Assembly: GCA_010092775.1 (NCBI GenBank) | Contig: JAADYZ010000499.1 | Span: 1 to 12,165 of the forward strand | DNA: 12,165 nt | From: Chloroflexota bacterium | Lineage (GTDB): Bacteria; Chloroflexota; Anaerolineae; Aggregatilineales; UBA3940 | Direction: 5' to 3' | Shown here: piece by piece, positions 1 to 7,911 of the stretch | Numbering within the stretch: the stretch's first letter is position 1 | Layout of the letters: every line of letters starts with the position of its first letter | Translations under genes and position numbers: made by a program | The notes under the pieces: model-generated | Told to the model about the DNA's origin: nothing | The model's input: the letters and a program-made list of their open reading frames with translations, nothing else | The model's database searches: none

Positions 1-1691
1 CTTATGCGATGGCCTGGGCCGCCATTGATGAAGCATTGCGTAACGTCGTTGCCGTCGGCGCTGACCCCAGCAAAATAGCTATTCTCGATAATTTCTGCTG
101 GGGCAACCCCAAACTGCCGGATCGTCTGGGTTCCTTGGTGCGGGCAGCACAGGGCTGCTATGATGCGGCCCTGGCCTATCAGGTGCCCTTTATCTCCGGT
201 AAGGACAGCCTCAACAACGAATATGCCGATGCCGAGGGTGAGCGCCATGCCATCCCAGGCACCTTGCTGATCTCAGCGGTCGGGCTGGTGCCGGATGTTG
301 AAAAGACCGTCACATTGGACCTCAAGCGCAGTGGCAGTTTGCTCTACCTGGTGGGTGACTCTCGAGTCGAACTCGGCGCGTGCCACTATCTTCAGGTGCA
401 TGGATTGCAGGGAGGGCAGGTTCCGCAGCCTAACCCCAAAGCGATCCAAACCATGCAAGCGCTACACGCTGCGATTCAGAGGGACTTGATCGAAGCTTGC
501 CACGACGTCTCCGAAGGGGGCCTGCTCGTCACGCTGGCAGAGATGAGCATTGCCGGGAACATCGGCATGACGATTGATCTCAGCACGCTCGATGCAGCGT
601 ATGGCGATCTCTTCCAGGGCAACTGGGCGTCTATGCTCTTTTCAGAGTCAACAGGCCGCTTTGTGGTTGAGGTCAGTGAAGAACACGCGCCCTACTTCCA
701 AACGGCGATGAGTTCGGCACCGATCACACATATCGGCTATGTCGCCTATGATCAGACCTTCACGGTGAAGGCACCACCACCCGCATTGGAAGCCCTGATT
801 GATGTGTCAGTCAGTGCGTTGGAAGCGGCCTGGCGCGGCGATCTCACCAGGTTACAACGCAGCGACCCACCCAAAATGGGCACGCTCAAACTACCGCGCG
901 TCAAACTCAGCCGCCCCGATCAAAAACGAGTTGCCATCCTGCATGCTCGTGGCACCAATCGAGATCGTGAAGCCTTCTTGGCCTGTGATGTAGCGGGTGG
1001 TGACCCGGAATATGTTCTGGTCACCGACCTGCTCAGCGGCCAGAAGAACCTGATGGATTACCATATGGTGCTGCTGCCAGGGGGATTCTCTCATGGGGAT
1101 GATCTGGGCGCTGGGGTGATTTGGTCGGTCACGATGCAGCAAGGTTTGGACGGCAGTCTGGCTCGTTTCGCGGATGATGGCCGCCCGCTGCTAGGAATCT
1201 GCAATGGATTCCAGGTCTTGATCAAGGCTGGCCTATTGCCAGGCGCTGATTTCTTACGCAATGGGAAGCGCAGCGTCACGCTGACCCACAACGACTCAGG
1301 GCGTTTTGAATGCCGCTGGGTCTACCTACGCTCAAACAGGAATAGCCCATCATTGTTTACCCGCAAGGTGAGTGATCTCATCCTGTGCCCGGTGGCACAT
1401 GGCGAGGGTCGAGTGGCCGTTGCAGACGAGGCCACCGGGCAGGCGCTGTGGGATGCTCAACTTCCGGCCCTGACCTACGTCGATTCATCTGGCCAGCCTG
1501 TTGACTATCCAGGCAACCCCAACGGCTCCGTGGACGGCATCGCTGCGTTGACCAATCCGGCGGGTAATGTGTTGGGCCTGATGCCACACCCAGAAGATCA
1601 CATTTTCTCCTGGCAGCATCCACGCCACTATCGCAAAGAAACCGGTCTTTCGGGCTTGCGCCTGTTTGAAAACGGCATCAAGTCAGCTTGA
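1..1691 (+). CDS. purL: Phosphoribosylformylglycinamidine synthase, PurL-PurQ fusion (C-terminal part; 5' end outside window)
   Basis: This enzyme converts FGAR to FGAM using ATP and glutamine, step 4 of purine synthesis. The frame is open from the left edge (first whole codon at 3-5, Tyr). The ATG at 9 is therefore an internal Met, not the start. The first ~285 visible residues are the second half of the PurL synthetase domain, with 'ILDNFCWGNPK', 'PFISGKDSLNNEY' and 'DVSEGGLL'. After a short linker, a class I glutamine amidotransferase (PurQ) domain begins near residue 308 (counted from that Met). It has 'LLPGGFSHGDDLGAG', the nucleophile elbow 'GICNGFQVL' with Cys398, and 'PHPEDH' supplying the His/Glu of the triad. 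In many bacteria PurL and PurQ are separate proteins; here they are one chain, and no domain beyond PurQ follows. The stop lies 22 bases before purC, so the two are probably co-transcribed. Whether an N-terminal PurS-like domain exists cannot be seen. Confidence 0.95.
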   Translation, partial: YAMAWAAIDEALRNVVAVGADPSKIAILDNFCWGNPKLPDRLGSLVRAAQGCYDAALAYQVPFISGKDSLNNEYADAEGERHAIPGTLLISAVGLVPDVEKTVTLDLKRSGSLLYLVGDSRVELGACHYLQVHGLQGGQVPQPNPKAIQTMQALHAAIQRDLIEACHDVSEGGLLVTLAEMSIAGNIGMTIDLSTLDAAYGDLFQGNWASMLFSESTGRFVVEVSEEHAPYFQTAMSSAPITHIGYVAYDQTFTVKAPPPALEALIDVSVSALEAAWRGDLTRLQRSDPPKMGTLKLPRVKLSRPDQKRVAILHARGTNRDREAFLACDVAGGDPEYVLVTDLLSGQKNLMDYHMVLLPGGFSHGDDLGAGVIWSVTMQQGLDGSLARFADDGRPLLGICNGFQVLIKAGLLPGADFLRNGKRSVTLTHNDSGRFECRWVYLRSNRNSPSLFTRKVSDLILCPVAHGEGRVAVADEATGQALWDAQLPALTYVDSSGQPVDYPGNPNGSVDGIAALTNPAGNVLGLMPHPEDHIFSWQHPRHYRKETGLSGLRLFENGIKSA

Positions 1692-1713
1692 CCCACCAAC
1701 GAAAGACAGAACC

Positions 1714-2673
1714 ATGATCAGCCATGAAGACCTATTGGCGGCGATCCCTCAAGCCATTCGCAGCGTCGATCTAGCGGGCTTTGGCCCCAAGTCGTCGGGC
1801 AAAGTGCGCGACATCTATCATCATGAGGGGCAGCGCATTCTCGTCACGACCGATCGCATTTCCGCCTTCGACCGCATTTTGGGGCATATTCCTTTTCGTG
1901 GTCAGGTACTTAATCAGCTTTCGGCCTGGTGGTTTGAGCGGACAGCCGACATCGTCGCCCATCACCTGGTCGCTGTCCCCGACCCAAACGTCACTATCGC
2001 TCATGAGGCTGAGACCATTCCGGTCGAGGTAGTCGTGCGTGGCTATATCACTGGCGTCACCAGCACCGCTTTATGGACGCTGTACAGTCAGGGCGAGCGT
2101 CAGCCCTATGGGATAGCTCTACCGGATGGCTTGAAGAAGAATGATCCGCTGCCGCAGCCGATCATCACACCGACCACTAAGGCCGCCAACGGTGGACATG
2201 ATCAGCGGCTGACCCCGCAGGAAGTCTTGGACCAAGGCATCGTCGATGCGGCGTTGTGGGCACAGATCGAGCAAGCGGCGCTGGCGCTGTTCCAGCGCGG
2301 CCAAGAACTCGCCCATGCTGGCGGTCTGATCCTTGTCGATACCAAGTACGAGTTCGGCTTAATTGACGGCCAATTGGCGCTGATCGATGAACTGCACACG
2401 CCTGACTCCAGCCGATATTGGTCAATCGTCTCCTACGAAGGGGAGGGGGAAGCACAGCACTTCGACAAGGAATTCATGCGCATCTGGTTTGCGGTACAAG
2501 GCTACACCGGTGACGGTCCGCCGCCGGACCTACCCGATGAGTTGGCGGGCATGGTGGCGGGTCGTTACATTATGGCCTATGAAAAACTGACGGGTGACCG
2601 TTTTGAACCGGCTGAACAACCAGCCCAACAGCGTATCGAGCGCAATCTGAGCGCTTACTACCAGTCACAATGA
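1714..2673 (+). CDS. purC: Phosphoribosylaminoimidazole-succinocarboxamide synthase (SAICAR synthetase)
   Basis: PurC joins CAIR and aspartate using ATP to make SAICAR, a cytosolic step of IMP synthesis. The 319-residue product has the family motifs in order: 'SGKVRDIY' (residues 28-35, ATP-site glycine loop), 'TTDRISAFD', 'VVRGYITG', 'PIITPTTKA', 'DTKYEFG' and 'DELHTPDSSRYW'. The length and the 'TPDSSRYW' block match the long PurC type (about 300 residues, as in yeast Ade1 and actinobacteria) rather than the short ~240-residue Bacillus type. I chose the ATG at 1714. The frame could be extended to a TTG at 1666 inside purL, but the added residues do not look like PurC. The ribosome binding site is weak (purine-rich GAAAGACAGA at 1701-1710). 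It follows purL by 22 bases in the same operon. Confidence 0.96.
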   Translation: MISHEDLLAAIPQAIRSVDLAGFGPKSSGKVRDIYHHEGQRILVTTDRISAFDRILGHIPFRGQVLNQLSAWWFERTADIVAHHLVAVPDPNVTIAHEAETIPVEVVVRGYITGVTSTALWTLYSQGERQPYGIALPDGLKKNDPLPQPIITPTTKAANGGHDQRLTPQEVLDQGIVDAALWAQIEQAALALFQRGQELAHAGGLILVDTKYEFGLIDGQLALIDELHTPDSSRYWSIVSYEGEGEAQHFDKEFMRIWFAVQGYTGDGPPPDLPDELAGMVAGRYIMAYEKLTGDRFEPAEQPAQQRIERNLSAYYQSQ

Positions 2674-2706
2674 TCTTGAACCTATCGCGCTCTTTGGAGA
2701 ACTCTC

Positions 2707-3105
2707 ATGACTGAACACTACGAAGACTACCCCCCCCAACAGAGCTACAATTGGCACACGCCAGATGGGCTGCTCATGGCCCTCAAACGCAGTGCCGATC
2801 ACAACAATCCAAGGGATGTGACGTTGCTCGTCAAAGGCATGTTGATCACCGGGACCCTCTGCAGCCAAAGCGAATTCGTGAACGATTTTGCCTACTTGAT
2901 GAACATGGACGAAGGTCAGCGGGCCGACCTGGTTCAGTCTATGCATGATGTCGAAGACAACATAGCCGAGTACTTGCACTTAAAGGATGTCGCCCTGGTA
3001 GCCCCAATGACCCTGCGCTTGACCAATCAGCGCTTTCCCTATTGGCGCTGCCGTCTGAACACTGTCGACGCCTGGACCCTGGGTCGCACTGAACTGGGCA
3101 GCTAA
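2707..3105 (+). CDS. Small GvpU-like protein of unknown function
   Basis: This is a 132-residue acidic, soluble-looking protein with no signal peptide or membrane helix. It starts at an ATG six bases after a clear GGAGA (2696-2700). It lies 33 bases after purC and 34 bases before purF, so it is almost certainly in the purine transcript. The pattern 'VTLLVKGMLITGTLCSQSEFVNDF' in the middle, then 'EYLHLKDVALV' and a C-terminal 'YWRCRLNTVDAWTLGR', recalls the gas-vesicle accessory protein GvpU family (a small beta-rich fold whose C-terminus carries a 'WRG-L--VDGF-LG'-like block). That resemblance is from memory and moderate. No other gas vesicle gene is present, so a gas vesicle role is not supported. 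GvpU-like proteins also occur outside gas vesicle clusters. That it is a gene is nearly certain; its role in or near purine synthesis is unknown. Confidence 0.8.
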   Translation: MTEHYEDYPPQQSYNWHTPDGLLMALKRSADHNNPRDVTLLVKGMLITGTLCSQSEFVNDFAYLMNMDEGQRADLVQSMHDVEDNIAEYLHLKDVALVAPMTLRLTNQRFPYWRCRLNTVDAWTLGRTELGS

Positions 3106-3139
3106 ACGCACACAATCCTAGCGAGGATAACTCCGCTTG

Positions 3140-4630
3140 ATGACGCAACAAACCTTAGACTTTCTCTCGGACAAGCCGCACGATGAATGTGGCGTGTTCG
3201 GTGTTTACGCGCCTGGCCGTGATGTCGCTCGTCTGACCTTCTTTGGCCTCTACGCCCTTCAGCATCGGGGGCAGGAGAGCGCTGGCATTACCACCAGCGA
3301 TGGCTATCAAGCCTTCTCTCACAAAGGAATGGGGCTGGTTTCGCAGGTCTTCAAAGAGGATGACCTGAAGCCGCTGCAAGGGCATCTGGCGATTGGCCAC
3401 AATCGCTACTCCACTACGGGTTCATCGCACCTTCGCAACGCACAGCCTTACCTGATCGAAACGATTTATGGTCCGCTGGGAGTCTCTCACAATGGCAACC
3501 TGACGAACGCCGTTGATCTACGCCGCACCTTGTTGGAGCGCGGCGTCGGCTTGTCATCCACCACTGACAGCGAGAGCATCACCCAGATTCTGGCTGCGCC
3601 GCCGGATGTGTGGGCGCGCAAGCCAATTAACGGCGGCTCCAGTGATCGCTGGGTGGAACGCATCCGCGCCTTCATGGAAATCGCTGAAGGAGCCTACTCG
3701 CTGGCAATCCTGACGCGCGATGCGATCTATGCGGTACGCGATCCGCTGGGTCTACGCCCCTTGTGCCTGGGCCAGTTAGAAGAGGGCTACGTCGTTGCCT
3801 CTGAATCCTGTGCCCTCAACCCAATTGGTGCGACCTATCTGCGCGAGGTGGAACCCGGCGAGATTGTGCGGCTGGACCTGAACGGCCTGACCTCTTTCGT
3901 CGGGCAGCCTTCTACGCGCCGTGCCCTCTGCGTTTTTGAGTATGTCTATTTTGCCCGGCCCGACTCCGCGATGGAAGGCGAGGTCATCCATCAGATTCGG
4001 CAGCAAATGGGGCGCTATCTGGCACGCGAGACAGGAGTTGAAGCGGATATCGTGGTTGGTGTCCCTGACTCTGCGACACCACACTCGATCGGCTACAGTC
4101 AAGAGTCCGGCCTGCCTTACACAGAAGGCTTCACCAAGAATCGCTATATTGGCCGCACCTTCATCCAGCCAGACGACACACTGCGCCGACAGGGAATCCA
4201 GTTGAAATACACCCCGCTGACTACCAACCTGGCGGGCAAGCGCGTTGTGATGATCGATGACTCGATCGTGCGAGGCAACACCGCCGGACCGCTGGTGCAA
4301 CTGCTGCGCGACGGCGGGGCGACTGAAGTCCATCTGCGCGTCGCGTCGCCTCCAATCCGCCATCCCTGCTTTATGGGCGTTGATATGGCGACTTACAAAG
4401 AACTCATCGCAGCCAACATGGACATTGAGAGCATCCGCCAACACATCGGCGCAGACAGCTTACAGTACTTGTCGATGTCGGGGATGTTCCAGGCCATCAA
4501 GGACGTGGTTGGTGAGCAGCCCGGTTACTGCAACGCCTGCTTCAGCGGCGACTATCCGATCAATATTCCAGATTGGCTGCTCAATGATGAGCGCGACAAG
4601 CTGATCTTTGAGGGTATTTGGGGCGCATGA
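3140..4630 (+). CDS. purF: Amidophosphoribosyltransferase (glutamine PRPP amidotransferase)
   Basis: PurF makes 5-phosphoribosylamine from PRPP and glutamine, the committed and usually feedback-inhibited first step of purine synthesis. The 496-residue protein begins with a 16-residue propeptide before 'ECGVFG'. Cys17 should become the N-terminal nucleophile after processing. Glutaminase motifs follow: 'LQHRGQESAG', 'HNRYSTTG' and 'SHNGNL'. The C-terminal phosphoribosyltransferase domain has the PRPP loop 'VMIDDSIVRGNT' (about 371-381). Four cysteines sit where the Bacillus-type [4Fe-4S] cluster ligands lie: Cys264, Cys410, Cys464 and Cys467. This is therefore the Fe-S, propeptide-bearing type, unlike E. 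coli PurF. I chose the ATG at 3140. A TTG at 3137 is equally possible and slightly better spaced from GAGGA (3123-3127), adding one residue. The stop overlaps the purDM start (ATGA at 4627-4630). Confidence 0.96.
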   Translation: MTQQTLDFLSDKPHDECGVFGVYAPGRDVARLTFFGLYALQHRGQESAGITTSDGYQAFSHKGMGLVSQVFKEDDLKPLQGHLAIGHNRYSTTGSSHLRNAQPYLIETIYGPLGVSHNGNLTNAVDLRRTLLERGVGLSSTTDSESITQILAAPPDVWARKPINGGSSDRWVERIRAFMEIAEGAYSLAILTRDAIYAVRDPLGLRPLCLGQLEEGYVVASESCALNPIGATYLREVEPGEIVRLDLNGLTSFVGQPSTRRALCVFEYVYFARPDSAMEGEVIHQIRQQMGRYLARETGVEADIVVGVPDSATPHSIGYSQESGLPYTEGFTKNRYIGRTFIQPDDTLRRQGIQLKYTPLTTNLAGKRVVMIDDSIVRGNTAGPLVQLLRDGGATEVHLRVASPPIRHPCFMGVDMATYKELIAANMDIESIRQHIGADSLQYLSMSGMFQAIKDVVGEQPGYCNACFSGDYPINIPDWLLNDERDKLIFEGIWGA

Positions 4631-6984
4631 GCGGCGATAAGACCGTTCTGGTGGTCGGCGGAGGTGGGCGCGAGCATGCCCTCGCCTGGGCACTCTCCCG
4701 TTCGCCACAGGTCGCGCAGGTCTACGTGGCCCCTGGCAATGCAGGCACCGCCTGGCCCGCCGTGCCCAATTCAGAAGGACTCGCACCGCGAGCGGCATCG
4801 ACGAATGTGCCGATCCAGCCGCAGCAGTTCGACGCGCTGATCGACTTTGCCCAGCGGAACTATGTTGATCTAAACATCATCGGGCCGGAACGACCATTAG
4901 CGAACGGCATCGTAGACGCCTTCCAGCAAGCCGGATTAGCCGCCTTTGGGCCGACCCAGGCTGCCGCACAGATCGAGGCCTCCAAAGCCTTTGCGAAGGA
5001 TTTCATGCGCCAGCGCGGCATCCCAACCGCCGAATATGGCAGCTTCAGCGATCCGGCCGAGGCCAAGCACTTTATCCGTGATTTCGGGCGGCCAGTGGTG
5101 GTTAAGGCGAGCGGCTTAGCGGCGGGCAAAGGCGTGTTGATCGCCAACACCACCGAGCGCGCCATGATGGCTGTCGACCAGATGTTGGAGCACAGCGCTT
5201 TTGGCGCGGCTGGGGCGACCATCGTGGTCGAAGAGCGCTTGATCGGTCCGGAACTCTCGCTGCTGGCCTTCAGCGATGGCCACAGCATTGCGCCTCTGCC
5301 GCCAGCCCGCGACCACAAGCGGGCCTACGACGGTGATCAGGGACCTAATACCGGCGGGATGGGCGCTTATGCCCCCGTCAGCGATGTCTCAGCGGAGTTG
5401 ATCGCCCAAATTGTCGAGACAATTTTGCAGCCCGCAGTCGATGGAATGGCCGAACACGGTAGGCCCTACACCGGCATTCTCTATGCCGGATTGATGTTGA
5501 CCCAGACCGGCCCGAAAACGCTGGAATTCAACTGCCGCTTTGGTGATCCAGAAGCGCAGGTACTCCTGCCGCTACTGGCCAGCGACCCCTTCGATGTGAT
5601 GTTGGCCTGTACCAAGGGGACGCTCGATCAAATCGACGTGCAATGGCAGGACAAAGCCAGCGCCATCGTCGTAATGGCTTCGCCGGGCTATCCGGGCAGT
5701 TATCCGAAGGGAATGCCGATCAGCGGGCTGGATGCAGCCAGTACTCACCCTGACCTGTTGGTGTTTCAGGCAGGCACAGCCTTGGATGACCAAGGCCAAC
5801 TCGTGACGGATGGTGGCCGAGTGCTGGGTTTGAGCGCCGTCTGCGACACGCTCAACGACGCACTAGAAAAAATCTACAGTCACATCGAGTTGATCCAATT
5901 CGAGGGGCGGCAGTTCCGCAGCGACATCGGTCGCCAGCGTCCCTACCTGGCGATGGACCTCACCCCATCGGGCATGGGTTATGCCCAGGCTGGCGTTGAC
6001 ATCGAGGCAGGAAACGAAGCTGTCCGCATGATGAAGAAGGCTATCCAGCGCACTTATTCACCCCAGGTGCTAAGCGGCGTGGGGCACTTCGGCGGTCTAT
6101 TTGATGCGGCCCTCCTTGCTAAAATGGACCAACCGGTACTGGTTGCCTCGACGGATGGCGTCGGCACCAAGACGATGGTCGCTGCCAAGTTGGATCGCTG
6201 GGACACGATCGGTCAGGACCTGGTCAATCACTGCATCAATGATATTCTGGTGCAGGGCGCGCGTCCGCTGTTCTTCCTCGATTATGTCGCTAGTTCGAAG
6301 CTCAACCCCGAACAGATGGCCCAGATCGTCGGCGGAATGGCCGCGGCCTGCCAAGCAGCCCACTGTGCGATACTGGGCGGCGAAACGGCCGAGATGCCAG
6401 GCGTCTACCAGAGCGGCCAGGTTGACCTGGTCGGGACGATAATCGGAGCGGTGGACCGTGCGCAGGTGATCACCGGGGAGACGATCCAGCCGGGTGACCT
6501 GCTCATCGGGCTACCTTCCAGTGGTCTACATACCAACGGCTACTCGCTAGCTCGTCTTGCACTGAAGGAACTCGACTGGAATGAGCCACGCGCCGACCTC
6601 CATGATCAATCGATTGGGGACGCCCTACTCGCCATCCACACGAGTTACCTTGAGCCGGTTAGCCGTCTACTCGATGCCGGGCTCGAGGTCAAGGGATTGG
6701 CCCACATCACCGGCGGCGGTTTGATCGACAACCTGCCGCGCATTTTGCCGAAGGGCTGCACCGCTCAGATCGATACCGAAAGCTGGGCGCGCCCCCCCAT
6801 CTTCGACCTGATCCGCCAGCAAGGTGGCATCAATGAGGCCGAGCTGTGGCGCGTCTTCAACATGGGTACGGGTATGGTGGTGGAACTCTCACCCGAAAGC
6901 CTGGAGGAGGCCAGTAAGCGGGTTGATGAGAGCTATTTGATCGGTGAGATCGTCAAGGGTGATCAGCAGGTGATACTAGAGTGA
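4627..6984 (+). CDS. purD-purM: Bifunctional GAR synthetase / AIR synthetase (PurD-PurM fusion)
   Basis: One 785-residue chain carries two purine enzymes. Residues 1 to ~438 are PurD, which joins phosphoribosylamine and glycine using ATP to give GAR. It shows the N-terminal 'GGGGREHALA' (11-20), the ATP-grasp segment 'VVKASGLAAGKG' (from ~158), 'NTGGMGAYAP' (241-250) and 'EFNCRFGDPEAQ' (300-311). PurD's usual C-terminal 'FRSDIG' is at 430-435. After a linker of about 15 residues, PurM starts with 'YAQAGVDIEAGNEAV'. PurM cyclises FGAM to AIR and shows 'STDGVGTK' (508-515), 'GGETAEMPGVY' (584-594) and 'HITGGG' near the end. Internal Met443 (5953) and Met450 (5974) could be separate PurM starts, but neither has a Shine-Dalgarno sequence and no stop separates the domains. 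The ATG at 4627 overlaps the purF stop; a TTG at 4618 is less likely. Both halves keep their motifs, so both are probably active. Confidence 0.95.
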   Translation: MSGDKTVLVVGGGGREHALAWALSRSPQVAQVYVAPGNAGTAWPAVPNSEGLAPRAASTNVPIQPQQFDALIDFAQRNYVDLNIIGPERPLANGIVDAFQQAGLAAFGPTQAAAQIEASKAFAKDFMRQRGIPTAEYGSFSDPAEAKHFIRDFGRPVVVKASGLAAGKGVLIANTTERAMMAVDQMLEHSAFGAAGATIVVEERLIGPELSLLAFSDGHSIAPLPPARDHKRAYDGDQGPNTGGMGAYAPVSDVSAELIAQIVETILQPAVDGMAEHGRPYTGILYAGLMLTQTGPKTLEFNCRFGDPEAQVLLPLLASDPFDVMLACTKGTLDQIDVQWQDKASAIVVMASPGYPGSYPKGMPISGLDAASTHPDLLVFQAGTALDDQGQLVTDGGRVLGLSAVCDTLNDALEKIYSHIELIQFEGRQFRSDIGRQRPYLAMDLTPSGMGYAQAGVDIEAGNEAVRMMKKAIQRTYSPQVLSGVGHFGGLFDAALLAKMDQPVLVASTDGVGTKTMVAAKLDRWDTIGQDLVNHCINDILVQGARPLFFLDYVASSKLNPEQMAQIVGGMAAACQAAHCAILGGETAEMPGVYQSGQVDLVGTIIGAVDRAQVITGETIQPGDLLIGLPSSGLHTNGYSLARLALKELDWNEPRADLHDQSIGDALLAIHTSYLEPVSRLLDAGLEVKGLAHITGGGLIDNLPRILPKGCTAQIDTESWARPPIFDLIRQQGGINEAELWRVFNMGTGMVVELSPESLEEASKRVDESYLIGEIVKGDQQVILE

Positions 6985-6988
6985 CATA

Positions 6989-7312
6989 ATGGCAGATGTA
7001 ACTCAAGCGCGCGTGACAATGGCCGAATACGCCCAGTTACCAGAAAGCAACCTACCCTGCGAACCGATTGATCTGGACTTGGTGGTTGAAGTGCTCTCAT
7101 CGTCTACTGCACGTCGGATCAAGCGCGACAAATCCCAAGTGTATGAGCGGCATGGAACGCGCGAAAACAGGTTGATCGATCTCAACGCGCAATCTGCGGA
7201 TTGCTTCGAACATGGCGGTATTTTTGGGCCTGAGCACACGATCACATCAAAGGTGATTGGCAGCGCTGAGACGAGTTTCTTCAGTCTGTACTTGGCAGAT
7301 GTGTTCCAGTGA
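6989..7312 (+). pseudogene. Internally deleted Uma2-family (DUF820) remnant
   Basis: This 107-residue frame starts 4 bases after the purDM stop. Residues 11-19 ('MAEYAQLPE') look like the N-terminus of a Uma2-family protein (restriction-endonuclease-like fold, usually ~180-200 residues). Residues 28-64, including 'DLVVEVLSSSTARR', 'DKSQVYERHGTRE' and 'LIDLNA', match the family's C-terminal core. The end 'SLYLADVF' matches its last strand. The ~80-90 residues normally between these parts are missing. The usual 'PDLVVEV' has become 'LDLVVEV', and the usual 'REYWLVD' has become 'RENRLID'. The D-E-K signature is nominally present (Asp30, Glu34, Lys48), but the fold cannot be complete. I infer loss of nuclease function. 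The frame is nevertheless open and its stop overlaps the purN start (GTGA), so it is probably still translated and may pass ribosomes to purN. Uma2 genes are typically multicopy and of unclear function. Confidence 0.7.
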
Positions 7313-7911
7313 AACGTCTGATTGTGCTGATCTCTGGCAGTGGCAGCAACCTGCAAGCCATCATGGATGCCATTGCCAAAGGTGACCTGGACGCAGAGAT
7401 CGTGCTCGTTGCCTCCAATCGTCAGACCGCCTACGGCCTGACCAGGGCGCAGAAGGCTGGCATCCCAACCCTCTACTTTCCGCTTAAGCCCTATCGAGAG
7501 GCGGGCGACCCACGCGAAGAATATGATGCGGACCTGGCGACACGACTCAAAACCTATCAACCCGATCTGATTGTGCTGGCTGGCTGGATGCACATCCTCA
7601 GCCCGGCCTTTCTCGACCATTTCCCACGACAAGTGATCAACCTGCACCCGGCCTTGCCCGGTGAATTCCCTGGGACCCATGCCATTGAGCGCGCTTTTGA
7701 GGCCTGGCAGCGCGCTGAGATCAGCCGCAGCGGTTGCATGATTCACCTGGCCCTGCCAGAGGTCGATGCTGGGCCGGTGATCGTTCACCGTGAAGTGCCT
7801 TTCCTGCCTGGCGACGATCTGAACAGCTTCGCGGAGCGGATGCACGCTGCCGAACACGAGATCATGATTGAGGCCATCCGGCGCTACGATCCCGATCAGG
7901 AGACAAGCTAA
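7309..7911 (+). CDS. purN: Phosphoribosylglycinamide formyltransferase (GAR transformylase)
   Basis: PurN formylates GAR to FGAR using 10-formyl-tetrahydrofolate, step 3 of purine synthesis. The 200-residue protein has the N-terminal phosphate-binding 'LISGSGSNLQAI' (7-18). The catalytic set is visible: Asn111 and His113 in 'INLHPALPGEFPG', and Asp153 in 'EVDAGPV', matching E. coli Asn106, His108 and Asp144. The 'HPALPG' form differs from the E. coli 'HPSLLP' and resembles yeast Ade8. The start is a GTG at 7309 that overlaps the stop of the upstream remnant (GTGA). No good Shine-Dalgarno sequence precedes it, so it probably depends on translational coupling. No later Met fits, because the glycine-rich loop follows at once. 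The stop abuts the next gene's ATG. Confidence 0.95.
   Translation: MKRLIVLISGSGSNLQAIMDAIAKGDLDAEIVLVASNRQTAYGLTRAQKAGIPTLYFPLKPYREAGDPREEYDADLATRLKTYQPDLIVLAGWMHILSPAFLDHFPRQVINLHPALPGEFPGTHAIERAFEAWQRAEISRSGCMIHLALPEVDAGPVIVHREVPFLPGDDLNSFAERMHAAEHEIMIEAIRRYDPDQETS

Noticed and set aside
1666..1713. Upstream TTG start for purC overlapping purL
   Set aside because: The extra 16 residues lack PurC character, and the ATG at 1714 gives the family's usual N-terminus.
3776..4444. 222-residue open frame on the - strand inside purF
   Set aside because: It is antisense to the conserved phosphoribosyltransferase part of PurF, with no motif or ribosome site; a shadow frame.
5953..5976. Internal ATG codons (5953, 5974) as a separate purM start
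   Set aside because: There is no stop before them and no Shine-Dalgarno sequence, and the PurD frame runs through. Internal initiation cannot be excluded but is not supported.
7003..7857. 284-residue open frame on the - strand opposite the Uma2 remnant and purN
   Set aside because: It lies entirely antisense to genes with clear family motifs, shows no recognisable domain, and is the kind of long shadow frame expected in G+C-rich coding DNA.
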